DNA of 64,000 nucleotides from Leucobacter musarum subsp. musarum (lineage in GTDB: Bacteria; Actinomycetota; Actinomycetes; Actinomycetales; Microbacteriaceae). Below are positions 37,701 to 45,343 of this stretch, in pieces. Where the stretch lies: assembly GCF_001273845.1 (NCBI RefSeq), contig NZ_JHBW01000068.1, forward strand, positions 62,001 to 126,000, read 5' to 3'. The notes under the pieces are model-generated. The model was not told the origin of the DNA. It did not search any database and worked only from the letters and a program-made list of their open reading frames with translations. The position numbers and the translations under genes were made by a program. Position 1 is the first letter of the stretch. Every line of letters begins with the position of its first letter.

Positions 37701-38412
37701 GGTCATGCGCGATGATTCGACCAGTGCAAGCAGCACCGCCCAGGGGCGTGCTCAGGAGCGCGGTTATGCGCCGATTCTGACGACGACGCAGTCGCTCGTC
37801 GACGGGTTCGAGTTCCGCATCGAGAACTATGACGAATCGCTCGAGTACACCGTCGCGCCCGCGGGCATCGAGCTCGATCGTGCGGCGCGCGTCGCGGCAA
37901 ACGGTGCGAACACGCCGACGGCGGCAGCCGAAGCCCCACGCGCCACTGCTGCCGCCACGGTGCCGCAGCTCGATCGCTCGGGTGCGCTCGTCAGAGTCTC
38001 CGGGCTCGAGCCAAGCGAATCCGCGACGATCGTCGTCTCGTCATTCAACGCCGACATCGCGGTGGCGACCGCCGAGGTCACCGGTTCGGCGCTGCCGGCC
38101 GAAGCCGGTGCTGGTGCGAGTGCTGAAGCTGATGCCGATGCCGATACTGAAGGCGGTGCCGGGGCAGGAACCGACGGGTCGAACGATGCGACGGGCAGCG
38201 GCACGGCTGCGGGTTCGGGCTCGGATGGCGGCGCGGGTGCATCGGGTTCGGGCGCAGGCGGCTCGACCGGAGCATCGGGATCCGCCGGCGGAGCGGGCAC
38301 GGGTGGCCTCACCGCAACCGGCGGATCGGGCGTGATGGGTGGTGTCGCGCTCGGCGCGCTGCTGCTCGCAGCCGGTGCCGTGCTCGTCGTTCGACGGCGG
38401 CGCGTGCACTGA
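31786..38412 (+). CDS. Giant secreted surface protein: Gly-rich head, 11 FN3-like modules, nine ~85-residue repeats, LTATG sorting signal
   Basis: 2208 residues from the GTG at 31786, chosen because GGAGGGG sits 10 bp upstream; a TTG at 31759 in frame is less likely. Order: signal peptide (RKRILAG...ASAAAG); Gly/Asn-rich domain with many GGxGG turns (~residues 65-285); 11 fibronectin-III-like modules of ~90 residues (~298-1312), most opening with PGAP or PSAP and carrying ISGLTNGT...RAVNAAG; nine repeats of ~85 residues (~1313-2105) opening GIAPxFGxxxRTxDGF; Ala/Gly/Ser-rich wall linker; LTATG (2175-2179), hydrophobic helix, RRRR tail. It should be anchored to the wall by a class E-like sortase; none is in the window. 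Adhesion or matrix binding is likely. Confidence 0.85.
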   Translation: MGSTGVRGKRILAGSAVVALVGGALIASAAAGNSAPQTQVVSFAYSATAQSWVVPAGVTSIDVEIRGGEGGNGGKDATPAPDIGTFRGLVTGTVDVVPGSTLTVVPGQGGATGASTTNASTAAAVGGNNPLDGYNGGRGGNAGSRGSSGQGGAGGAASVLRIGDIDIVAGGGGGNGGSGQYAPTRGRAADSVFVARTVDPTSTDGQGGQNAADACAASTCNNDDGGGGGAGGGGAIGGKHGAIEFGAGTSNEWFGYGGSLGQNSTASQPGLTESIEYVASNSANGSIKISYTTGTASAPTAPQAVAGSGSAALSWTAPTSVGQGPLEGYAVRVTPVGGTAWTEPILTGSTDTVVTVPGLTNGTAYRFEVAAVTPAGIGTYSTLSNTVTPLAVPSAPRIEQLEARDGGLAVTFAAPESGAAATGYQYRVDGGSWVQLDTTARPAVISGLTNGVSARIEIRATSAVGIGETSDPATATPRAVPGAPTVTSAAVEGGSAAIAFTEGFDGGTAITDYQVRVDGGMWASTGSTTSPVAVAGIAAGSQASIELRAVNAAGPGAASSPIIVSAPGVPAALIDAAAERRDGSIVVSWQLGASGGAPITSVEYSLDEGARWETFSPSAPQSISGLENGTEQRILLRAVNAIGASEAVEVTAAPAGVPGAPAITRVRDTGTGELELAFAAPASNGGAPITAYDYTTDGGLTWRALGATESPAELTESSSGATLDADVEYTFVIRAVNEVGSGPASAGATRNGPVPVALPGAPVIDQVVSRPGAVQVDFTPADRGSVPVDYYEYSLDSGATWQRTPSLTPSFVITELADGVAVDVRVRAVNSQGEGAPSAAVSATPASAPSAPDLTRVARANGSLSVDFSVANDGGSTVTAIEASVDGGATWHGVEVVAGSFTISGLENGTAYTVQARAVNAAGTSSASNVLTAAPASAPPAPAVTLVPGDGTVGVHAEFSGDGGAPLTAIEYSIDGGQTWIDTRSLSGEALITGLPNGTPVTVAVRAVNAIGAGDAAMRTSTPRTVPGAPRNVSVVGGSATATVRWEAPEFDGGSPITDYTVTITSADGSAAQHRGIANTGPFTVTALTNGETYTVSVTATNAAGAGPESSPRPAVTPLARAAAPTIALAARGDGLLRLTLTAGSGNGQTITGYEYTVDGGTTWQASPGIGTSKTISGLTNGTATSVQMRALTIAGAGAASNTVTATPYGYPKVPTGISVAPGTNSAVVSWQPADLNGNAISNYFATAFNAVSGGATVQTCSSANTSCTISGLTNGTTYYVSLQTEATQTGVTDKLYSERSNPRVAVTPAVAGTAPTFGAVTRTANGFQVPITNFASTAQYAVTASGDVSGTVDASGLLTVTGVASGTPASVEVRVTRSGALDATATVQGTALDAGIAPVFGEVVRLADGFEAAITNLDAGATYTVTWPGSDASINARIDNGKLRVTGLQPGVSLEVTLGVAKSGATPASSRLTGTALDAGIAPTFGDPERTVDGFSAVISDFDAAARYDLELVGLPSGAAAVLDGDTVVVTGLAPDASATVPVTVHRDGAVAARADLSGRSLATGVAPTFGSVTRTDDGFSVDIENFDADAVYTVLPTVLSPQAEVILNGATLTVRGLDAGAQGSAVVTVSRAGSTDALATATGSALEAAPEVRFGPETRTVDGYVVTLEDLDPRVHYVVSFTDAPEGARVVFDAETGTVTVTGLPAGATATVLIEANQADHAVGSETFTASALSTGSAPQFGEVVRTIDGFTVEVTNFVDAGSYAFDTTALDAAVRVVRNGSVITVTGLQPGERLTVPVSVQLAGSTEATASVTGVALLAGISPEFGAAVRTPDGYTVEITNFDAAASYAVDDAQLPDGVHAALDGSQLSVTGLAAGEGAEIAVTVELSGSAPATASVTGAALLAGIAPEFGTAVRTPDGYTAQISNFDADAQYRVDAVEGVEGVSARLDGSLLIVSGLQAGATADVAVAVMRDDSTSASSTAQGRAQERGYAPILTTTQSLVDGFEFRIENYDESLEYTVAPAGIELDRAARVAANGANTPTAAAEAPRATAAATVPQLDRSGALVRVSGLEPSESATIVVSSFNADIAVATAEVTGSALPAEAGAGASAEADADADTEGGAGAGTDGSNDATGSGTAAGSGSDGGAGASGSGAGGSTGASGSAGGAGTGGLTATGGSGVMGGVALGALLLAAGAVLVVRRRRVH
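32677..35720 (+). repeat. Eleven tandem FN3-like modules in the surface protein
   Basis: Each module is about 88-100 codons long and ends in the conserved pattern isGLtNGt.y.v.vRAVNaaG.g.aS. Modules differ enough (roughly half identical by eye) that this is an old expansion rather than fresh duplication. Modules 2-8 share a short YsvDGGatW-like strand. Boundaries are approximate. Confidence 0.8.
35722..38100 (+). repeat. Nine tandem copies of an unusual ~85-residue repeat in the surface protein
   Basis: Copies start near 35722 with the pattern GxAPxFGxVxRTxDGFxVxIxNFDaxAxYxV and end with VTGLxxGxxxxVxVxxxxxGsxxAxAxvtGxAL. Copies 6-8 are the most alike (GIAPEFG.AVRTPDGYT). Copy 9 is degenerate and carries an Ala-rich insertion. 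I do not recognise this as FN3 or another named Ig-like family. Confidence 0.75.
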
Positions 38413-38421
38413 TCGCTGAAT

Positions 38422-38466
38422 CGCACGCGGCACGCGGATCCTGAACGGACGCGCGGGCCGCGTGCG
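38422..38466. terminator. Hairpin between convergent genes, probable bidirectional terminator
   Basis: CGCACGCGGC at 38422-38431 and its exact complement GCCGCGTGCG at 38457-38466 form a 10-bp GC-rich stem with a 25-nt loop. It sits in the 63-bp gap between the stop of the surface protein gene (+) and the stop of the operon 3 ATPase gene (-). No T-tract is present, as is common for actinobacterial terminators. Confidence 0.5.
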
Positions 38467-38475
38467 TTGTGGGCG

Positions 38476-39372
38476 TCAGCTGAGCGTGCCGGTCTCGGTT
38501 CTCGTGTCGGCGACTGCTGCGGTCTCAGTGCTCGCGGGGCCGACGACCACTGCGCTGTCGACCGGCACCCCGTCGCGCACGTGGTGCCGCCCGCGCGGCA
38601 GCATCAGCGGCCGCCCTGAGACGGGGTCGGTGACGATCGTGCTCGGCATGCCGAACACCGACGCGACGAGTGCCTCGGTGAGTACCTCATCGGGCGAGCC
38701 GGCTGCGTGCACGGTGCCGTCGGCGATCGCGACGAGGTGGTCGGCGTACCGTGCGGCGAGGTTGAGATCGTGCAGCACCATGACGACGGTCGTGCCGCGC
38801 GATCGGTTCAGATCGGTGAGCAGGTCGAGCACCTCGACCTGGTGCGAGACATCGAGAAACGTGGTCGGTTCGTCGAGTAGCAGCACGTCGGTGCGCTGCG
38901 CGAGCGCCATCGCGATCCACACGCGCTGCCGCTGCCCGCCCGAGAGCTCGTCGACGGCGCGGTCGGCGAGCGAAAGCGTGTCGGTGGCCTCGAGTGCTTC
39001 GGCGACGGCGGAGTCGTCGTCGTGACTCCACCGGGCGAAACGACTCTGGTGCGGGTTGCGGCCGCGGCCGACGAGGTCGGAGACCGTGATGCCCTCGGGT
39101 GCGATCGGCGACTGCGGCAGCAGCCCGAGTGCGCGCGCGAGCTCCTTGGCGCGCATCCGGTGCACGGAGGCGCCGTCGAGCAGCACCTGGCCCTCGCGCG
39201 GCGCGAGCAGTCGCGACATCGCGCGCAGCAGTGTCGACTTGCCGCTCGCGTTGGCGCCGACGATCACGGTGATCTCGCCGGGCGGCACGGTCAGACTGAG
39301 GCCGGTGATGACCTCGCAGTCTCGGTAGCCCAGCGAAACGGCGTCGACGTCGAGAGTGTGGTCGATCGTCAC
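38476..39372 (-). CDS. Iron-siderophore ABC transporter ATP-binding protein (operon 3)
   Basis: 298 residues, with Walker A GANASGKS (39-46), signature LSGGQRQR (143-150) and Walker B VLLLDEP (163-169), all intact and of the FepC/FecE type. The start is the GTG at 39372, in a GTGA overlap with the permease stop. The open frame runs on to 40677 but that extension is antisense shadow of the permease gene. The C-terminal 40 residues are a low-complexity Thr/Ala/Val tail. Last gene of operon 3. Confidence 0.92.
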   Translation of the reverse strand: MTIDHTLDVDAVSLGYRDCEVITGLSLTVPPGEITVIVGANASGKSTLLRAMSRLLAPREGQVLLDGASVHRMRAKELARALGLLPQSPIAPEGITVSDLVGRGRNPHQSRFARWSHDDDSAVAEALEATDTLSLADRAVDELSGGQRQRVWIAMALAQRTDVLLLDEPTTFLDVSHQVEVLDLLTDLNRSRGTTVVMVLHDLNLAARYADHLVAIADGTVHAAGSPDEVLTEALVASVFGMPSTIVTDPVSGRPLMLPRGRHHVRDGVPVDSAVVVGPASTETAAVADTRTETGTLS

Positions 39373-40403
39373 AGCGATCCTCCTGCGCGGTTGGTGCGGA
39401 TGATGAGATAGACGAGATAGGGGGCGCCCAGCGCGCCGGTGATGACGCCCACGGGGTAGCGCGTGTCGAATGCGAACTGACCCACGAAGTCGGCGACGAG
39501 CACGAGCAGCGCGCCGACGAGCCCAGCAGGAATCAATGGCGACCCGTACGGCCCGATGATGCGCACGGCGATCGGCCCGGCGAGGAATGCGACGAAGGCG
39601 ATAGGGCCCGCCGCGGCAGTCGCGAACGCGATGAGCCCCACGGCCGCGACGATGAGCAGAATGCGGGTGCGCTCGCTGCGCACGCCGAGCGCCGATGCGG
39701 TGTCGTCGCCGAGCTGCAGCAGCGACAGGTTGCGGGCCTGGGCGTAGAGCAGCGGTGTGAGCACGACGAACGCGATGAGCACGGGCGAGACATCTTGCCA
39801 GCGCGCGCCGTTCAGGCTGCCCGACAGCCAGCGCATGGCCTCCTGCAGCTCCCACTGCGGCGCCTTCTCGAGCACGTACGACGTCACCGAATCGAGCATT
39901 GCGGCGATCCCGATGCCGATCAGGATGAGTCGGGTGCCCGCCACCCCGCGCCGAAACGCGAGCAGGTAAATGGTGAGCGCGACGATCAGACCGACCGCGA
40001 TCGCGAACGTCGATACCCGTGCGCCCGTGAACCCGAGGATGATGATGGCGAACGCGGCGGCCGCGCCGGCGCCCGCGGTGATGCCGATGATGTCGGGGCT
40101 TGCGAGCGGGTTGCGCAGCATCGTCTGGAACGTGACGCCGCCGAGCCCGAAGCAGAGCCCCGCGATGAGGGCGAGCACGGCGCGCGGCAGGCGCAGGCGC
40201 CCGACCGTGAACGACGCACCCGGCACATCGTGCCCGAGCAGCACGCCGAGCACGTCGGGCGTGGAGTAGGCGGTGCGGCCGAGGTGCAGGCTCACGACGA
40301 AGACGGCGGCGATCAGGATCGCCAGGACGGCGATGACCAGGCCGCGACGGTGGCTCCGCGTGCGGCGCTGCGTCGCGACCGCGGTGATGGCACTCGTGCT
40401 CAT
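39369..40403 (-). CDS. Siderophore ABC transporter permease, FecCD family (operon 3, second permease)
   Basis: 344 residues. FecCD signature RNPLASPDIIGITAGA and about ten hydrophobic helices. ATG at 40403, in an ATGA overlap with the upstream permease stop. Forms the operon 3 channel with the preceding permease. Confidence 0.92.
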   Translation of the reverse strand: MSTSAITAVATQRRTRSHRRGLVIAVLAILIAAVFVVSLHLGRTAYSTPDVLGVLLGHDVPGASFTVGRLRLPRAVLALIAGLCFGLGGVTFQTMLRNPLASPDIIGITAGAGAAAAFAIIILGFTGARVSTFAIAVGLIVALTIYLLAFRRGVAGTRLILIGIGIAAMLDSVTSYVLEKAPQWELQEAMRWLSGSLNGARWQDVSPVLIAFVVLTPLLYAQARNLSLLQLGDDTASALGVRSERTRILLIVAAVGLIAFATAAAGPIAFVAFLAGPIAVRIIGPYGSPLIPAGLVGALLVLVADFVGQFAFDTRYPVGVITGALGAPYLVYLIIRTNRAGGSL

Positions 40404-41452
40404 AGCTCTCGAATCCTTTGCCGGCGCACGATCCAGATGAAGACGGGGGCGCCGATGAGTGCGGTGATGATGCCGACGTCGATCTCGTCGGGTCGGGCGA
40501 TGACGCGGCCGACAACGTCGGCGGCGGTGAGCAGCGCGGCGCCGACGACGGCGGAGAACGGCACGAGCCAGCGATAGTCGACGCCGACGAGCAGGCGGCA
40601 GGCGTGCGGCACGACGAGCCCGACGAAGCCGATGGGGCCCGCGACGGCCGTGGCAGCGCCGCAGAGCAGCACGGCACCGAGTGCGCCGACGCCGCGGATC
40701 ACGGCGACGCGTTCCCCGAGACCGGAGGCGAGCTCATCGCCGAGCGCGAGCGCGTTAAACGAGCGGGCCGAGAGGATGCAGATGAGCGCGCCGACCGCGA
40801 GGAAGGGGAGAACTTGCATGATCGGCTCGAAACTCGCACCGCCGACACCGCCGATCTGCCAGGATCGCACGCCGCCCGCGATGTCGCCGCGGGGCAGCAC
40901 GACCGCGCCGATGAACGAGGCGGCCGTGGCGGAGGTCGCAGCCCCGGCGAGCGCCAGCTTCAGGGGAGTGGCGCCGCCGCGGCCGAGCGATCCGACGATG
41001 TACACGAAGGTCGCCGCGACTGCCGCCCCGAGAATCGCGACCCAGATGAACGCGGTGAACTGGTACATCGCGAACCAGGCCATGCCAATGACGACGGCGA
41101 GGGAGGCCCCCATATTGACGCCGAGCAGCCCCGGGTCTGCGAGCGGGTTGCGCGTCACGCCCTGCATCGCAGCGCCGGCGAGACCGAGTGCGGCACCGAC
41201 GAGGATCGCGAGCGCGGTGCGCGCGATGCGCTTCGATACCGCCGCGGCGCCGAGCCCGTCGACCGAACCGGTGAACGCCGCGCGAATGTCATCGAGGCTC
41301 ACCGCACGCGAGCCCACGACCACTGAGAGCACGGCGAGGCCCGCCAGCACCGCAATCGCCGCGACGAGCCAGAGCACGCGAACGCGGTTCGGCCGCCGCA
41401 CGATGGCGACGGCCGAACCGGGGCCCTGCGGGCCGCGTGTGAGAACGCTCAA
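40400..41452 (-). CDS. Siderophore ABC transporter permease, FecCD family (operon 3, first permease)
   Basis: 350 residues. FecCD signature RNPLADPGLLGVNMGA. The start is a TTG at 41452 directly abutting the TAA stop of the binding-protein gene; no ATG or GTG fits better, and the protein begins sensibly with a Gly/Pro-rich tail followed by the first helix. Coupled to the next permease by a 4-nt overlap. Confidence 0.9.
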   Translation of the reverse strand: MSVLTRGPQGPGSAVAIVRRPNRVRVLWLVAAIAVLAGLAVLSVVVGSRAVSLDDIRAAFTGSVDGLGAAAVSKRIARTALAILVGAALGLAGAAMQGVTRNPLADPGLLGVNMGASLAVVIGMAWFAMYQFTAFIWVAILGAAVAATFVYIVGSLGRGGATPLKLALAGAATSATAASFIGAVVLPRGDIAGGVRSWQIGGVGGASFEPIMQVLPFLAVGALICILSARSFNALALGDELASGLGERVAVIRGVGALGAVLLCGAATAVAGPIGFVGLVVPHACRLLVGVDYRWLVPFSAVVGAALLTAADVVGRVIARPDEIDVGIITALIGAPVFIWIVRRQRIREL

Positions 41453-42520
41453 TTACTCGGCAGACTTCGCGGTCTTGCCCGCGAGCGCGTCGTCGAGCTG
41501 CGTGACGTAGTCGTCGAGCACCCACGAGATCGAGAGCGGGGCCGGGTTCGCCGCGGTGCCCATCGGGCCGGATCCGTCGAGGAAGACGATCGCGCCGTTC
41601 TTGACCGCGGGCATCTGCGACAGCAGCGGGTCGGCCTCGAGGGTATCGACCAGTTCCTGGTCTCCATAGGTCACGATGAGGTCGACATCGTCGAAGCGGT
41701 CGACCTGCTCGGCGCTGATGCTGCCCGAGAACTCGCCCGACTTCGATGCTTCGACGACGGCCGCGGGCTCGGTGAGTCCGAGATCGGTGAAGAATGCCGC
41801 TCGGGTGTCGTTCGAGGTGTAGAAGTTGACCGTGCTGAGATCGGTCGTGTCGACGTGCGTCACGAACATCGTCGAGGCACCGGCCAGGTCGGGATGCTTC
41901 GCGACCGTCTCGTCGATCTCGTTCTCGAGCGAGGTGATGAGTTCATCGCCGGCTTCTTCGAGTCCCATGCCGAGTGCGTTGTAGCGGATGACGTCCTTCC
42001 ATGACGTCGACCAGGGTGCCTCAGGGTAGGCGACGACCGGCGCGATCTCGCTGAGGGTGTCGTAGTCCTCCTGCGTCAGGCCGGAGTACGCGGCGAGAAT
42101 AACGTCGGGGTTCGTGTCGGCGACAGCTTCGAAGTCGATGCCATCGGTTTCGTCGAAGAGTACCGGGGTGTCGGCGCCGAGCTCCTCCAGGCGATCCTCG
42201 ACCCAGGGCAGCACGCCGTTGCCGTCGTCATCGCCCCAGTCGGCGCTGGCCATGCCCACGGGCACGACGCCGAGCGCGAGCGGAACTTCCTGATTGGCCC
42301 AGTTGACGGTCGCGACGCGCTCCGGAGCCTCGTCGAGGGTGATCGTGCCGAGCGCGTGCTCGATGGTGAGCGGGAATTCGTTCGTCGGCGTGGGGGCTTC
42401 GATGACGGAATCCGACGCCGCATCGGTGGCCGATGAGCCGGATGCGCACGAGGTGAGCGCGAGCAGCGCCGCGCCGGCGAGGGCGGCGGCCGTGAGAAGT
42501 CGACGGGGTGAAGCAGACAT
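41453..42520 (-). CDS. Iron-siderophore substrate-binding lipoprotein (operon 3)
   Basis: 355 residues from the ATG at 42520. Signal peptide with lipobox LTSC (Cys25). FecB/FhuD-type fold pattern: APERVATVNW, ALGVVPVGMA, TNPDVILAAYSGL, long central helix, then a C-terminal lobe with PLSISWVLDDYV. It belongs to the same type as the enterobactin/ferrichrome binding proteins of actinobacteria. First gene of iron operon 3. An AraC regulator gene lies 246 bp upstream on the same strand. Confidence 0.9.
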   Translation of the reverse strand: MSASPRRLLTAAALAGAALLALTSCASGSSATDAASDSVIEAPTPTNEFPLTIEHALGTITLDEAPERVATVNWANQEVPLALGVVPVGMASADWGDDDGNGVLPWVEDRLEELGADTPVLFDETDGIDFEAVADTNPDVILAAYSGLTQEDYDTLSEIAPVVAYPEAPWSTSWKDVIRYNALGMGLEEAGDELITSLENEIDETVAKHPDLAGASTMFVTHVDTTDLSTVNFYTSNDTRAAFFTDLGLTEPAAVVEASKSGEFSGSISAEQVDRFDDVDLIVTYGDQELVDTLEADPLLSQMPAVKNGAIVFLDGSGPMGTAANPAPLSISWVLDDYVTQLDDALAGKTAKSAE

Positions 42521-42766
42521 GGGTGGGAAACCCGCTTTCGATGGGGGACATGACGATGCCCTCCGGCCCGGCGCGCTGCCCGAGCACTTCGCGGTGCACG
42601 GCGCCCGGAGTCGGGCGCATGCGTGCGTGACGGGCGAATGCCGGGGCGATCCGAGCTGCTGAGGGAAGGCTTGACTTCATCATATGAACTCGTGGGCAGG
42701 TGGCGCAATCGCGAGAAAGTGACGCGGGATCGCGCAAAATGGACACGGGTGCGCGCGCTGCCGCCG

Positions 42767-43615
42767 TCAGTCGCCGACGAACCCGCGCGCCTGACTGGGC
42801 GTGATGCCCGTGGTGCGACGGAATGCGGCCCCGAATGCGCTGACCGAGGCGTAGCCCGCGCGATCCGCCACCTCATCGACCGGGAGGCCGTCGCTCAGCA
42901 GCAGCATCGCCCACTGCGCCCGCACCGAAGCCAGCCAGGCGGTGTAGCCGTGGCCGGTTTCGGCGAGGAACGCGCGGGCGATCGTGCGCTCGCTGACCCC
43001 GAGGTCAGCTGCCCACGTACCGAGTGCCGGTGCCTCGCCCGGAGCATCGAGCACTGCGCGCGCGATCGGCGCGAGCAGCGCGCTCGTCGGAATGTGCACG
43101 GTCAGACTCGCGCGCGCCGGGGCGAGCACATCGCGCACCATCGCCTCGGTGAGCCGGCGCGACTCGGGGCTCAGGGTCGAACCCGCGGTCGTGCTGTCGG
43201 CCAGCCGCTCGAGCAGCAGGCGTAGCAGGGGCGTCAATGCGATCGCCTCGGGGTGCGCGGCATACGCAGCGAACGCGCTGATGTCGAAGTGCGCGGTGCG
43301 GTACACGGTGCCGCTCGGCGCGTGCCCCGTATGCAGGGTGCCGGCCGGAATCCACAGCCCGACCTGCTGCCCGATGGTCCAACTGCTGCCGTCGACGGTC
43401 GCCACCGACATGCCGCGGTCGTTCCAAAGGATCTCGTGCGTCGGATGCGAGTGCGGCTCCCAGTAGGTGTCTGCGGTCAGCGCCTCGGTCATGCCGTAGT
43501 GCTCGAACGGGATACTCAGCTCGCCCGCGGCGAAACTCGGCAGCTCGCGGCGCTCGATCGCGGCCGCCGTGCGCGGTGAGCGCGAGCCGATCGGGCGAGG
43601 GGAGCTGGTGGTCAC
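42767..43615 (-). CDS. AraC-family transcriptional regulator
   Basis: 282 residues from the GTG at 43615. The N-terminal cupin domain has the HSHPTHEILW motif (metal- or ligand-binding His pattern) and a second half WTIGQQVGLWIPAGTLHTGH. The C-terminal AraC domain shows WAADLGVSERTIARAFLAETG and DEVADRAGYASVSAFGAAFRRTTG. Located upstream of iron operon 3 on the same strand, it probably controls that operon. It is only distantly similar to the AraC regulator of operon 1. Confidence 0.9.
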   Translation of the reverse strand: MTTSSPRPIGSRSPRTAAAIERRELPSFAAGELSIPFEHYGMTEALTADTYWEPHSHPTHEILWNDRGMSVATVDGSSWTIGQQVGLWIPAGTLHTGHAPSGTVYRTAHFDISAFAAYAAHPEAIALTPLLRLLLERLADSTTAGSTLSPESRRLTEAMVRDVLAPARASLTVHIPTSALLAPIARAVLDAPGEAPALGTWAADLGVSERTIARAFLAETGHGYTAWLASVRAQWAMLLLSDGLPVDEVADRAGYASVSAFGAAFRRTTGITPSQARGFVGD

Positions 43616-43658
43616 GCAGCGACGTTACCAAACGCGGCGTTGATAGGGAGGTGCGGGC

Positions 43659-44501
43659 GTGAGCGGGTACGGTGAACCCATGCCGCACTCGACGCCGCAC
43701 CCGCGCGACCCGCACCCCTACTTCGACGGGGCGCGGCATCCGCGCGTGATCGCCCACCGGGGGTTCGTGTCGACCGAGCTCGCCACGCAGGGCATCGCCG
43801 AGAACACCCGTGCCGCATTCGCTGCCGCGCTCGCCGCCGGGGCCGACCTGCTCGAAACCGACTGCCACATCACCCGCGACGGTGTCGTCGTGCTCGCCCA
43901 CGACGCCGACCTCGGTCGCGTCGCGGGCGATCCACGCCTGATCACCGAGGTTGATGTCGCCGAGCTCGCGGACATCTTTGCCGACCGCGGCGGCCTGCTC
44001 ACGCTCGAGCAGGCGCTCGCCGAGTTCCCCAACGCGCACTGGAATATCGACGTTAAGGCGGCCGCCGTCGCGGTGCCGCTCGGGCGTATCGTCGCCCCGC
44101 ACGCCCAACGCGTGCTGGTCACCAGCTTCTCTGAGACGTTTCGTCGTGCGGCGATCGAGGCGGCGGGCTTGGAACGGCCCGCGACGCTGCCCGCCACCCT
44201 GCCTGCCACGTCGCCGGGTCGAGGTGCACTCATCCGTGTGCTGCTCGCGGTGGCGCTCGGTTCGCGACGCCTCACCGCGCGTGCGCTCGTGGGCTTCGAT
44301 GCGCTGCAGATTCCCGAGCGGCAGGGGCCGATTCGCGTGCTGAGCCCGCGCCTCATCGCCGCAGCGCACGCGAACGGCGTCGAGGTGCACGTCTGGACGA
44401 TCAACGATGCCGCGACGATGCGGCGGCTGGCGGCACTCGGGGTCGACGGCGTGGTGTCGGATCGCACGGACGTCGCCGTCGCGGCGCTGCGGGGCGGCTA
44501 G
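43659..44501 (+). CDS. Glycerophosphodiester phosphodiesterase
   Basis: 280 residues. The start is the GTG at 43659, which has AGGGAGG 7 bp upstream; an ATG at 43680 lacks one. GDPD motifs are complete: AHRGFV, ENTRAAF, ETDCHITRDGVVVLAHD (metal and acid/base residues), a WNIDVK strand and VHVWTIND. It hydrolyses glycerophosphodiesters to sn-glycerol-3-phosphate and an alcohol. No signal peptide, so it is probably cytoplasmic. Its TAG stop is shared, within CTAG, with the stop of the convergent HPP gene. Confidence 0.92.
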   Translation: MSGYGEPMPHSTPHPRDPHPYFDGARHPRVIAHRGFVSTELATQGIAENTRAAFAAALAAGADLLETDCHITRDGVVVLAHDADLGRVAGDPRLITEVDVAELADIFADRGGLLTLEQALAEFPNAHWNIDVKAAAVAVPLGRIVAPHAQRVLVTSFSETFRRAAIEAAGLERPATLPATLPATSPGRGALIRVLLAVALGSRRLTARALVGFDALQIPERQGPIRVLSPRLIAAAHANGVEVHVWTINDAATMRRLAALGVDGVVSDRTDVAVAALRGG

Positions 44502-45082
44502 TTCTCGGGGACGGTGACGGCCGCAGAAATCTGTGCGTCCTCTTCGGCCTCGGCAGCGGCGCGCTTGCGCTCTGCCTCGGCGCGCACCAGGGCACGATCG
44601 CGGTGGCGAGCGATCGCTGAGAACGCAGCCCGGTACAGCGCTCCACCGAGCGCAATGATGCCGGCGCCGCCCAAGATGAGCGGAACTAACTGCCACCACT
44701 GCTCATTGGCGAGCATGATGGCGATAGGGGTACCGCCGGCAGGCGGATGCGTCATGCGCAACGCCGCCATTGCCGCCAACGCGACGCCGACGGCGACTCC
44801 GAGGCTCCACGGGGCGATCGGCATCACTAAGCTCGCGCCGATGCCCACAGCGGCAGCGACGATGTGGCCGCCCAGCACGTTGATTGGCTGAGAAAGCGGG
44901 GAGTCGGGCAGCGTAAACACGAGTACGCACGATGAGCCGAACGCTGCGACGAGCAACGGGTGCCCGAGAGTACCGCCATAGACACTGATGAGCGCGACCA
45001 CCGCAGCGCCGGTCAGCGCACCAAACCCGATGCGCAGCCACGAGACGCGCGCCTGCGAACGGACGAAGAATGATCGGAGCAT
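44498..45082 (-). CDS. HPP-family integral membrane protein
   Basis: 194 residues from the ATG at 45082; a GTG at 45091 in frame is the alternative. Four or five hydrophobic helices with the diagnostic MTHPPAGGTP (HPP) motif. The tail is a charged Glu/Ala/Arg coiled coil (RAEAERKRAAAEAEEDAQ). HPP proteins of plastids and cyanobacteria have been linked to nitrite transport; the substrate here is unknown. Confidence 0.85.
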   Translation of the reverse strand: MLRSFFVRSQARVSWLRIGFGALTGAAVVALISVYGGTLGHPLLVAAFGSSCVLVFTLPDSPLSQPINVLGGHIVAAAVGIGASLVMPIAPWSLGVAVGVALAAMAALRMTHPPAGGTPIAIMLANEQWWQLVPLILGGAGIIALGGALYRAAFSAIARHRDRALVRAEAERKRAAAEAEEDAQISAAVTVPEN

Positions 45083-45343
45083 AAGTAGCACTCACTGTAC
45101 CGTTCGGCGAGTTGCGGCCGAGGATCATGGCTGCCGCCAGGTCATCCGCGGTCACACGCCACGAATGTCTGAGTGCGCGGCTATGCTGGCAGCACGTTCA
45201 CGAGTTGCGGCCGTAGGTACCTGGCTGGCCGCACGACAACCCGAATCCATCGATTCCCGGGTGTCCCAGGGGAAGAACGGGCCCGCGAGATCTCGCGGTG
45301 CAAGATCGATGGGGTGGCGTGCCCCAGAGAGGGGATCATCCCC

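Noticed and set aside
39372-40677. N-terminal extension of the operon 3 ATPase frame
   Set aside because: Overlaps the permease gene in another frame; the GTG at 39372 gives a normal-length ATPase.
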